NCBI RefSeq assembly: GCF_025466085.1
Contig: NZ_JANLOD010000041.1
Coordinates: forward strand, 78,354 to 142,353
DNA: 64,000 bases
Source of the DNA: Pseudomonas sp. 14P_8.1_Bac3
GTDB taxonomy: Bacteria > Pseudomonadota > Gammaproteobacteria > Pseudomonadales > Pseudomonadaceae
Direction: 5' to 3'
Positions 8,535 to 15,410 of this stretch are shown here, piece by piece. Position 1 is the first letter of the stretch. The number at the start of each line of letters is the position of its first letter. The position numbers were made by a program, and so were the translations under genes. Below the pieces are notes generated by a model that was given only the letters and a program-made list of their open reading frames with translations, was not told where the DNA came from and did not search any database.

Positions 8535-9230
8535 ATGATTATCGACCTCTACGGATTCGGCCCGGCGCTCGCCGCTGGCGCGCTGATGACTGTGAAACTG
8601 GCACTCTCGGCCCTGTGCCTCGGGCTGGTGCTCGGTTTGCTCGGCGCCTTGGCCAAGACCTCCCCGTACAAGCCGCTGCAATGGCTTGGCGGCACTTATT
8701 CGACACTGGTCCGCGGCATCCCGGAATTGCTCTGGGTGCTGTTGATCTATTTCGGCACGGTCAACATGATGCGTGCCCTGGGCGAACTGTTCGGCAATCC
8801 CGGCCTTGAACTCAGTGCCTTCGCTGCCGGCGTGATTGCCCTGGGCCTGTGCTTCGGCGCCTACGCCACGGAAGTGTTTCGCGGCGCAATCCTGGCAATC
8901 CCCAAAGGTCACCGTGAGGCTGGCGTGGCCCTGGGCCTGTCGAAGCTGCGCATCTTCACCCGGCTGATCATGCCGCAGATGTGGCGCATCGCCCTGCCCG
9001 GCCTTGGCAACCTGTTCATGATCCTGATGAAAGACACCGCGCTGGTCTCGGTCATCGGCCTGGAAGAAATCATGCGTCATGCGCAAATCGGCGTGACCGT
9101 GTCCAAGCAACCGTTCACCTTCTATATGGTGGCCGCGTTCATGTACCTGGGCCTGACGATTCTCGCCATGACCGGCATGCACTTCATGGAAAAACGCGCC
9201 GCACGCGGCTTCGCGAGGAGCGCCCAATGA
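8535..9230 (+). CDS. ABC transporter permease, HisQ-like
   Basis: The product has 231 residues, with five hydrophobic segments and the permease EAA loop (HREAGVALGLSKLRIFTRLIMPQMWRIALPG). The N-terminus MIIDLYGFGPALAAGALMTVKLALSALCLGL resembles HisQ/ArtQ. It forms the heterodimeric channel with the next gene, whose start overlaps its stop by four bases. A 78-base gap precedes it, including a GGCGCCG...CGGCGCC hairpin-like sequence at about 8473-8496 that may tune expression downstream of the abundant binding protein. Confidence 0.9.
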   Translation: MIIDLYGFGPALAAGALMTVKLALSALCLGLVLGLLGALAKTSPYKPLQWLGGTYSTLVRGIPELLWVLLIYFGTVNMMRALGELFGNPGLELSAFAAGVIALGLCFGAYATEVFRGAILAIPKGHREAGVALGLSKLRIFTRLIMPQMWRIALPGLGNLFMILMKDTALVSVIGLEEIMRHAQIGVTVSKQPFTFYMVAAFMYLGLTILAMTGMHFMEKRAARGFARSAQ

Positions 9231-9916
9231 ACTGGGAAGTCATCATCAAGTGGCTGCCGAAACTGGCTCAGGGCGCGACGCTGACCCTGGAACTGGTGGC
9301 CATCGCCGTGATTGCCGGGCTGTTGCTGGCGATCCCGCTGGGCATCGCGCGTTCGTCGCGACGCTGGTACGTGCGGGCATTTCCCTACGGCTACATCTTC
9401 TTTTTCCGCGGCACGCCGTTGCTGGTTCAACTGTTCCTGGTCTACTACGGCCTGGCGCAATTCGACGCGGTCCGTAACAGCTCGATGTGGCCGTACCTGC
9501 GCAATCCGTTCTGGTGCGCCACCGCCACCATGACGCTGCACACCGCCGCCTATATCGCCGAGATTCTGCGCGGTGCAATTCAGGCGATTCCACCGGGCGA
9601 GATTGAAGCAGCACGGGCGCTGGGCATGTCCCGGGCCAAGGCGCTGTTCTACATCATCCTGCCCCGTGCCGCGCGCATCGGCCTGCCGGCGTACAGCAAC
9701 GAAGTGATCCTGATGCTCAAGGCCAGTGCCCTGGCCAGCACCGTGACCCTGCTGGAACTGACCGGCATGGCGCGCACCATCATTGCCCGCACGTATCTGC
9801 CGGTGGAGATCTTCTTCGCCGCGGGCATGTTCTATCTGTTGATGGCCTACGTGCTGGTCCGCGGCTTCAAGCTGCTGGAGCGCTGGTTGCGCGTCGATGC
9901 CTGCCAGGGGCGTTGA
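9227..9916 (+). CDS. ABC transporter permease, HisM-like
   Basis: The product has 229 residues and starts MNWEVIIKWLPKLAQGATLTLELVAIAVIAG. The EAA motif is EIEAARALGMSRAKALFYIILPRAARIGLP, and the FFFRGTPLLVQLFLVYYG segment is typical of HisM/ArtM. The ATG overlaps the previous stop (ATGA). Its own 3' end overlaps the methyltransferase gene start by 20 bases. Confidence 0.9.
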   Translation: MNWEVIIKWLPKLAQGATLTLELVAIAVIAGLLLAIPLGIARSSRRWYVRAFPYGYIFFFRGTPLLVQLFLVYYGLAQFDAVRNSSMWPYLRNPFWCATATMTLHTAAYIAEILRGAIQAIPPGEIEAARALGMSRAKALFYIILPRAARIGLPAYSNEVILMLKASALASTVTLLELTGMARTIIARTYLPVEIFFAAGMFYLLMAYVLVRGFKLLERWLRVDACQGR

Positions 9917-11126
9917 TTCCCAGGTGTTGACGGGCGAGGCCCTGCTCGCCCGTTTCATGGCGCTGGATACTTTTCTGATCGAGCATCAGGCGCTGTGGAA
10001 ACCTCGACCGTTTACTCATCTACGGCTTCCTTGGGAAACGTCCTACCCGGATTTGGCTTCATGGCTACGCGGCAGGTCGCTTGAGGATGCAGAAAACGCC
10101 CATCACCAACCAGCGCTTCTGGACGCACCGGAGCCGTTTGCAACCTTGGCGGCGCTGTCGCTTGAGCTGAGCACGCTGGGTCAACTGCCGACTCATACAC
10201 TTGCAGCGGCCGGGCATCGATTGAACGTCGATGTGCCGGGGCGCAAGTGGCAACAGATCGAGGCGTTTGCTAGTCGGCTTTCGTTTGCCACACCGCCGAC
10301 GCATTGGCTGGATTGGTGTTCTGGCAAAGGCCACTTGGGTCGACGGTTGTTGCAGACTGGTCAACAGCTCACCTGCCTTGAACATGACCCGGCGCTGGTC
10401 CTGAGCGGCCAGGCACTTAGCCAACGTCATCATTTGCACGCGCTGCATGTCGAGCAGGATGTGCTCGCGACCAGTACCGCCTCATTACTGAATTGCGACC
10501 ACACGCCGGTGGCGCTGCACGCTTGCGGTGATCTGCATGTGCGGTTGATCCAGCTCGCCAGCGCCGTCGGGTGCAAACAACTGGCCGTGTCGCCTTGCTG
10601 CTATAACCGAATCAGTCGGAGCGACTATCAGCCGATGTCCTCGGTGGCAGCGCGCTCTGTCCTACAGCTGAACCTCGACGATCTCTTGCTGCCGATGAGC
10701 GAAACCGTCACCGCCGGTGCGCGCGTCCGACGTCAGCGCGACACATCCATGGCCCGCCGCCTCGGGTTCGACCTGCTGCAACGGCAGTTGCGCGGCGTCG
10801 ATGAATACCTGCCCACCCCCTCGTTGCCGACTACATGGCTGGATAAACCGTTCTCCGAGTACTGCCATCATTTGGCCGCATTTAAGGAGTTATCCACAAT
10901 CGGCCCGCAGGATTGGTCAGCCGTCGAAACCGCGGGTTGGCAGCGACTCGCACAAGTGCGCAATCTGGAGCTGCTGCGCGGACTTTTCCGACGCCCGCTG
11001 GAGCTTTGGCTGGTGCTCGATAGGGCTCTTTTCCTCTCCGAGCAGGGTTATGCCGTTCGCCTCGGAACCTTCTGCGAAACCCCGCTCACACCGCGTAACC
11101 TGCTGGTGCTCGCAGAGCGCACTTAA
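9897..11126 (+). CDS. SAM-dependent methyltransferase (METTL25/RRNAD1-like)
   Basis: The product has 409 residues. A Rossmann SAM-binding motif is seen in HWLDWCSGKGHLGRRLL (motif I, D-x-x-S/G-x-K-G), with the acidic residue after strand 2 in LTCLEHDPALVL. Further on are VALHACGDLHVRLI and AVSPCCYNRI, the CC-Y motif typical of the 'methyltransferase domain 32' proteins related to METTL25. Substrate is unknown. The gene overlaps the end of the HisM-like permease by 20 bases, a tight coupling that may be historical. An alternative start is the in-frame ATG at 9957 (MALDTFLIEHQ). Confidence 0.8.
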   Translation: MPARGVDSQVLTGEALLARFMALDTFLIEHQALWKPRPFTHLRLPWETSYPDLASWLRGRSLEDAENAHHQPALLDAPEPFATLAALSLELSTLGQLPTHTLAAAGHRLNVDVPGRKWQQIEAFASRLSFATPPTHWLDWCSGKGHLGRRLLQTGQQLTCLEHDPALVLSGQALSQRHHLHALHVEQDVLATSTASLLNCDHTPVALHACGDLHVRLIQLASAVGCKQLAVSPCCYNRISRSDYQPMSSVAARSVLQLNLDDLLLPMSETVTAGARVRRQRDTSMARRLGFDLLQRQLRGVDEYLPTPSLPTTWLDKPFSEYCHHLAAFKELSTIGPQDWSAVETAGWQRLAQVRNLELLRGLFRRPLELWLVLDRALFLSEQGYAVRLGTFCETPLTPRNLLVLAERT

Positions 11127-11426
11127 CTCGCTCCAGCCTGTGGATAACTCTGTTGATGGAATTATCGTGGATCCAATATTCGCGCCTGTTTCAGGGGTGA
11201 AACGCTATTGTTCAATTTTCGTACACCCTGATAAAAAACCGAAAAAACAGGCATTTGCGCACAAATGAGAACGGGTCCACATTTTCGAGCCAAGTCAAGT
11301 GCGCTCGACTGCCCGTTGTGCATAAGCGTTAAGCCAAAAGAACATAAACGACCTGGAAATCCTCGACTATCTTTGCCAAGCGTCAGAATTCTCTGACATC
11401 AGGGACTAGCATGGAGCTAAGCAAAC
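11127..11426. other. Intergenic region upstream of the deaminase-like gene
   Basis: This 300-base stretch is more A+T-rich than its neighbours and probably contains the promoter of the gene at 11427. I see no clear terminator, RNA gene or palindrome. A single DnaA-box-like TGTGGATAA lies near 11140 and is not clustered with others. Confidence 0.5.
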
Positions 11427-12671
11427 ATGAGCACATTGAACAGTGCGCAGGAAGCCGTTGATACCGTCGCCAACGAAGCCATCGAGGCGGCGCTGCAGCA
11501 AACCTTCGCCGTCGGCGGCGCCATCATCAACAACGCAACGGGCGAGGTCATCGCCGCCATGCACAACAACGTGCTGATGCCATTCCCGGGCAGCGGCACC
11601 CCCTACTTTCTACCCCATGACCCGACCGCCCACGGCGAGCGGCAACTGGTGGACTGGTACTACGACAATGTCGCACCACTGAACCTGCCGCCGCCCGATC
11701 AGCTAACGATCGTCACCACGCTGGACCCGTGCGCCATGTGCGCCGGTTCGCTGCTGACTGCAGGATTCAACGTCGCCGTCAGCGCGATCGATGACTACGC
11801 CGGCATCAACTACAACAGCCAGTTCACCTTCCCGTCACTGCCGCCGAAAATCCGCCTGCAAGCGCAAGCTACGTGGGGTTACTACGGCGTCGCGGCACCG
11901 GTCAGCCGTGCCTATCAAGGTTCTACGACCGCCCCGGTGTTTGGCGGTCAGTACATCGATTCGCCGGCGTATTTTCTCTGCAGCTCGATCTTCTCCGCGA
12001 GCGTCAACACCGTGCGTGAAGCCAGCAACAATAGCGGCTTGCCACCAGATCAATTGCAAAACCCCGCCAACCTGCCCGCCACCAGCAAAGTGCGCCAGGC
12101 ACTCACCGCGCTCAGTCCGTTTGCGCTGACCGTGCAATCGGCGAACCCACGCGACCCCGGCGCGGAGCTTGCCCCGCCGCTGTTGAAAACAGCGCAGCAG
12201 GGCAAAGTGTTCAATTCGGTCGCGCTGATTGATCCGTTCGGCAACCTGCTGGCCTGCCTGGCCGGCGCCGAGGACAAGTCGCCCATTCGTACAGCCTTTA
12301 TGGAAACCACCCGCGGTTATGCGCTCATGCGCTGGACCCTGATGAATGATCCCGACCCCGCCGTTCGCGCCGAGGCCGGGCAATACCTGACGCATCCGAA
12401 GTACGGCGCCTTCGTCTTCCTCTACGCCCCCGACCCGACCACACCGCAAGCCGTCATGACCTTCGGCGCCTATGGCTCGACCATGGAAGGCCCCGTGCCG
12501 CAAAGCTATCCGTCCAACCTGCAATACGTGCTGCTGCCGGGCAACACCACCGCACAAGCGTTATCGACACTGGCCCAGAACCTGCCGCCGTTCTACACCC
12601 AAAGCGTACAAGTCGCCCCCGCGCAGGTGCTGAGCCAGGACCTGATCAACGCCGTGAAAAACGGCGTGTGA
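11427..12671 (+). CDS. Cytidine/CMP deaminase-like protein with a second degenerate lobe
   Basis: The product has 414 residues. Residues 20-110 follow the cytidine-deaminase fold: FAVGGAIINNATGEVIAAMHN, the zinc motif H69-G-E71, then P101-CAMC105 in TTLDPCAMCAGSLL. This gives one His, two Cys and the catalytic Glu. The C-terminal part (about 255-400) repeats the fold's outline without the zinc ligands (VFNSVALIDPFGNLLACLAG, then METTRGYALMRW). Single-domain tRNA or guanine deaminases are about 150-180 residues, so this protein is far longer. Substrate is unknown: a nucleoside, a base or a nucleotide could all fit. It stands alone, with GGAGC 12 bases before the ATG. Confidence 0.75.
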   Translation: MSTLNSAQEAVDTVANEAIEAALQQTFAVGGAIINNATGEVIAAMHNNVLMPFPGSGTPYFLPHDPTAHGERQLVDWYYDNVAPLNLPPPDQLTIVTTLDPCAMCAGSLLTAGFNVAVSAIDDYAGINYNSQFTFPSLPPKIRLQAQATWGYYGVAAPVSRAYQGSTTAPVFGGQYIDSPAYFLCSSIFSASVNTVREASNNSGLPPDQLQNPANLPATSKVRQALTALSPFALTVQSANPRDPGAELAPPLLKTAQQGKVFNSVALIDPFGNLLACLAGAEDKSPIRTAFMETTRGYALMRWTLMNDPDPAVRAEAGQYLTHPKYGAFVFLYAPDPTTPQAVMTFGAYGSTMEGPVPQSYPSNLQYVLLPGNTTAQALSTLAQNLPPFYTQSVQVAPAQVLSQDLINAVKNGV

Positions 12672-12748
12672 TGCAAGGCGGGCCGGCCCCGCAGAAGGAT
12701 ATGCGGGGCGGGTCTGACGGCTGCGTAAAAATAGTCTGAATTCAGGGG

Positions 12749-12776
12749 TTTACAGAAGCTATCCAATCGCTATAAT
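12749..12776 (+). promoter_or_regulatory. Promoter of the tRNA-Thr gene
   Basis: TTTACA at 12749-12754 and a perfect TATAAT at 12771-12776 are separated by 16 bases, and the mature tRNA begins 15 bases later. Confidence 0.85.
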
Positions 12777-12790
12777 CGTCGCCCTAACAC

Positions 12791-12847
<57 letters not shown>

Positions 12848-12866
<19 letters not shown>

Positions 12867-12914
12867 TATAAAACAAAGCCCTCGTAGAAATACGAGGGCT
12901 TTGTTGTTTCTGGG
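12848..12914 (+). repeat. Left direct repeat: 3' end of tRNA-Thr plus its terminator (putative attL)
   Basis: From ACTCCTGG in the T arm through the terminator to CTGGG, this 67-base segment recurs as a diverged copy at 18998-19063. Integrases of the tyrosine family typically use tRNA 3' ends, so the pair could mark the ends of a past insertion of about 6.1 kb. Confidence 0.6.
12871..12909 (+). terminator. Terminator of tRNA-Thr
   Basis: AAACAAAGCCCTCGTA pairs with TACGAGGGCTTTGTTGTTT around GAAA, a 15-pair stem with a T-rich end. Confidence 0.93.
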
Positions 12915-13089
12915 GTATTAATGTCTCTGGAAACACTTCGTAGTACCCCCCTCGCACTATTTCGCATCACTTCCAACTTATCAAAACCTCCCGAATCAAT
13001 GACTTTGCATCAAAGATTCACTTTCCAAGCTTTATGCTAAATTATGAAATAGCAATAATTATGGCGTATCCATAAAAAGGGATAATTGC

Positions 13090-14247
13090 ATGAGCAGCAT
13101 CTTTCAGCGCCCTGAACTGGCTGAATCAATGGCAAATCAGCTTCTTCATCCTGGTGTACTTGATGAAGGTCTACGCTCAGGCCTGTTCCTCTCTGGCCTG
13201 CGCCGCACAGGCAAAACGACTTTTCTGAGAAATGACCTGATCCCTGCCTTGGAAGCAGCAGGCGCTCTGGTCATCTACGTCGACCTATGGAGCGACACCC
13301 TGGCCAACCCGGCTACGCTCGTGCACAACGCCATCTATAAAACATTGAAAGACCTGCAGACGCCGGGCTCTTCCGTCCTAGACGTCCTCAAGCGCGTCAG
13401 CAACGTTGATGTTGGCGCTGCGGGATTCAAATTCGGGTTCAAACTCGACAACATTGGTAACGCCGACGGCCCCACGCTGGCGCAAGCACTGACAGAGGTC
13501 GTCGATCAGGCGAAGACCGATTTGGTACTGATCATCGACGAAGTGCAGCACGCAATGTCCTCTGACGATGGCAACCAGCTGCTTCTGGCACTCAAGGCCG
13601 CACGCGACGCCATCAACCCGCGCCCAGGTACGCCAGGTTACTTCCTGTTTATAGGAACCGGCTCGCACAGGGCGCAAGTAAGCGAATTAACCGCCAAACG
13701 CAACCAGGCGTTTTCCGGCGCCACGTCAACCGCCTACCCGGTGCTGGGCGGTGATTACGTGGAGTTCCTGCTCAACCGACTCGCCATGACGGTGAACAAG
13801 AAAAAGCTGCCGTCCCTCGAAGTCGCCATCGAGGCGTTCAACACCTTGGGGAATCGACCTGAGGAAATGCTCAAGGCCCTGCGTCAACTCTTGCAGCAGG
13901 ACGGTGAACCCGACCTCTTCCTACCCGTAATTGCCAGCACCTTGCGCTCGGCGGCTGCGAGCATTGAGCTACAGAAAGTCGAGCAACTGGGCAGTTTGGC
14001 TCTGGCAATTTTCAATAAAATCGCCTCTACAGAAGGCGATGCACGCGGGATCTTCTCCACCGATGCGGCAGCAGAGTATTCAAAGTCAGTGGGGCGCGAG
14101 GTGCGGGTTGAAGAGATTCAACCGGTGGTGATTGCGCTGGTAGCGGAGAACATCATCATGCGGCGCGGGCATGGCATTTACGCGATTACGGATCAGTTTG
14201 TCCAAGAAATTTGGCTGGAGGAGCGGGCTTTGATTGAGGGGAGTTAG
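13090..14247 (+). CDS. AAA+ / STAND-like ATPase in the tRNA-Thr accessory region
   Basis: The product has 385 residues. It opens with a short lead (MSSIFQRPELAESMANQLL) and then Walker A, GLRRTGKT (36-43), and Walker B, LVLIIDE (D150, E151), typical of the archaeal-type ATPase/Orc-like clade. A C-terminal winged-helix-like region is plausible (residues 310-380, ending in GIYAITDQFVQEIWLEE). Such stand-alone ATPases are frequent in genomic islands, but their role is unknown to me. It is the first gene after tRNA-Thr and has its own A+T-rich upstream region. Forty-five bases of its coding sequence recur at 19723-19767. Confidence 0.8.
   Translation: MSSIFQRPELAESMANQLLHPGVLDEGLRSGLFLSGLRRTGKTTFLRNDLIPALEAAGALVIYVDLWSDTLANPATLVHNAIYKTLKDLQTPGSSVLDVLKRVSNVDVGAAGFKFGFKLDNIGNADGPTLAQALTEVVDQAKTDLVLIIDEVQHAMSSDDGNQLLLALKAARDAINPRPGTPGYFLFIGTGSHRAQVSELTAKRNQAFSGATSTAYPVLGGDYVEFLLNRLAMTVNKKKLPSLEVAIEAFNTLGNRPEEMLKALRQLLQQDGEPDLFLPVIASTLRSAAASIELQKVEQLGSLALAIFNKIASTEGDARGIFSTDAAAEYSKSVGREVRVEEIQPVVIALVAENIIMRRGHGIYAITDQFVQEIWLEERALIEGS
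13917..13961 (+). repeat. 45-base segment of the ATPase gene duplicated at 19723-19767
   Basis: The segment from CTTCCTACCCGT to GGCGGCTGCGAG occurs twice in the window, 5.8 kb apart in the same orientation, with two mismatches. Here it encodes FLPVIASTLRSAAAS of the intact ATPase. Confidence 0.9.
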
Positions 14248-14466
14248 AGGGCGAGCTAAACGACAGCGACCCAGGTAGGCACAACCTTTAAGGCTACGCC
14301 ACACGGTGGTGGTTCTCCCAAAGTGCGATTAGCGTCCGGTGGCTCGCAGGGTCACAGCGATGTGATGGATGCCTACTTTTATCAGTATGCCCACTGCGGC
14401 AACTCATTCCCTTTCATAGCTGCCCTGCAGCAACCTATCCGCTTGGCCATTCCCGTGCGCCAACCT

Positions 14467-14501
14467 GCGCCCGTCTCTTTCTCCCGGAAAGAGACGGGCG
14501 C
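14467..14501. repeat. Perfect 15-bp inverted repeat
   Basis: GCGCCCGTCTCTTTC and its exact complement flank a five-base loop. No T run follows on either strand, so it is not an ordinary terminator. Confidence 0.9.
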
Positions 14502-14553
14502 TCCTATCGCTACTGCAGCCCAACTCGTACAAGGCATTGCGGCATTCCCCCTC

Positions 14554-14585
14554 GTGACAATCGGTGTGACAAACACCGAAGTCAC
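14554..14585. repeat. Imperfect inverted repeat
   Basis: GTGAC-AA-TCGGTGT pairs with ACACCGA-A-GTCAC around GACAA, giving 12 pairs with a small internal loop. Confidence 0.8.
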
Positions 14586-14635
14586 CAGCAACAGCGATGC
14601 AGATGATGGAGCCGCAGCCCACGGAATGGACTGCA

Positions 14636-14652
14636 CCTGACTGACAGTCAGG
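14636..14652. repeat. Short perfect palindrome
   Basis: CCTGACTG and CAGTCAGG are separated by a single A, the third inverted repeat within 190 bases. It is a possible dimer-binding site. Confidence 0.8.
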
Positions 14653-15091
14653 CATGCCCCGGTCATCGCTTCACTGCCTTCATCCGACTCAGGATCTCGC
14701 GGCGCTGGTCTCGTCAGCCAGTGCAGCCTGCACCCCGCCCACTTATTTGGAAGTATTCAAGAGGCCAGATCATGTCCAAATTCCCGTTCGTAAAGAGGCG
14801 TCAGTCCCGCGTGATGGACATTCCCACAGGTCGCAGGGGACTTGATCCCTGATAACACTCAGCATTCTTGGCGGGATGACGTGGGGGATATATGTATGTC
14901 TGTGATCGAGGCTTTTGAACATAGCAGTCATAGGCCCGTTCGCTTCGACGCATCAGGGACATGAGCAGGAATGGTGAACATAACAGGACGGCTGGATACC
15001 CAAGTCCCCTCATCAAGCATGGTGCTTTTTTTTATCGCGCCGACGGTGGCATACTGACAGTACTTAATAAACCCATCGGACGGGACAGAAA

Positions 15092-15346
15092 ATGACATTT
15101 CGATTCGCATTGGAAAGCGATGACTCCCTGATAGGGCCAGCTTCAACAGTCATAGAAATAGCCTATCAAACCCACCGAAAATTTAAATTTTTCACATCTG
15201 TCTTGCTGAATAATTTCATTCGTACTGAAAAAAATCTGATAGCGGCGTTCAACTCATATGTTAACGCGCCCAGAAAACATCTACTCCAAAGATTTTCTAA
15301 AACAAATTCGCGAAATATTAGACTAAAGCCCCTAATTTTGTACTAG
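15092..15346 (+). CDS. Possible small gene of unknown function
   Basis: An 84-codon frame begins MTFRFALESDDSLIGPASTVIEIAYQ and ends in a Lys/Arg-rich tail (KHLLQRFSKTNSRNIRLKPLILY). I recognise no family. A GGGAC nine bases upstream is a poor ribosome site. The second half is as A+T-rich as the TIR gene that begins 65 bases later, so it may belong to that module or be the truncated end of a lost gene. Confidence 0.35.
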   Translation: MTFRFALESDDSLIGPASTVIEIAYQTHRKFKFFTSVLLNNFIRTEKNLIAAFNSYVNAPRKHLLQRFSKTNSRNIRLKPLILY

Positions 15347-15410
15347 GTGCCTGACAGCCTTTTAGAGCCATCAATAATATTAAAAACCGCTTTGTGCACA
15401 GGAAAAAAAA

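Larger units (their letters stand above)
14248..15091. other. Gene-poor, hairpin-rich stretch inside the accessory region
   Basis: No convincing gene is visible over these 844 bases. Frames at 14323-14640 (+) and 14382-14666 (-) have no recognisable family or good ribosome site. The stretch has several strong inverted repeats (14467-14501, 14554-14585, 14636-14652). A 26-codon frame starts near 14772 with MSKFPFVKRR. The sequence is GC-rich, unlike the TIR-SLATT genes that follow, so it probably has a different origin and may be the remnant of an older element. Confidence 0.6.

Noticed and set aside
7677..9227. 516-codon open frame antisense to the ABC importer
   Set aside because: It shadows the binding protein and permease genes, which have complete family motifs and overlaps; the antisense product looks like random GC-rich translation.
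11135..11145. DnaA box as sign of a replication origin
   Set aside because: Single TTATCCACA-type matches also occur near 31 and 10890; they are isolated, not clustered, and no dnaA/dnaN or A+T-rich unwinding region is present.
14323..14640. 105-codon frame in the accessory region
   Set aside because: It is built across two strong inverted repeats, has no ribosome site, and the opposite strand has frames of similar length over the same bases.
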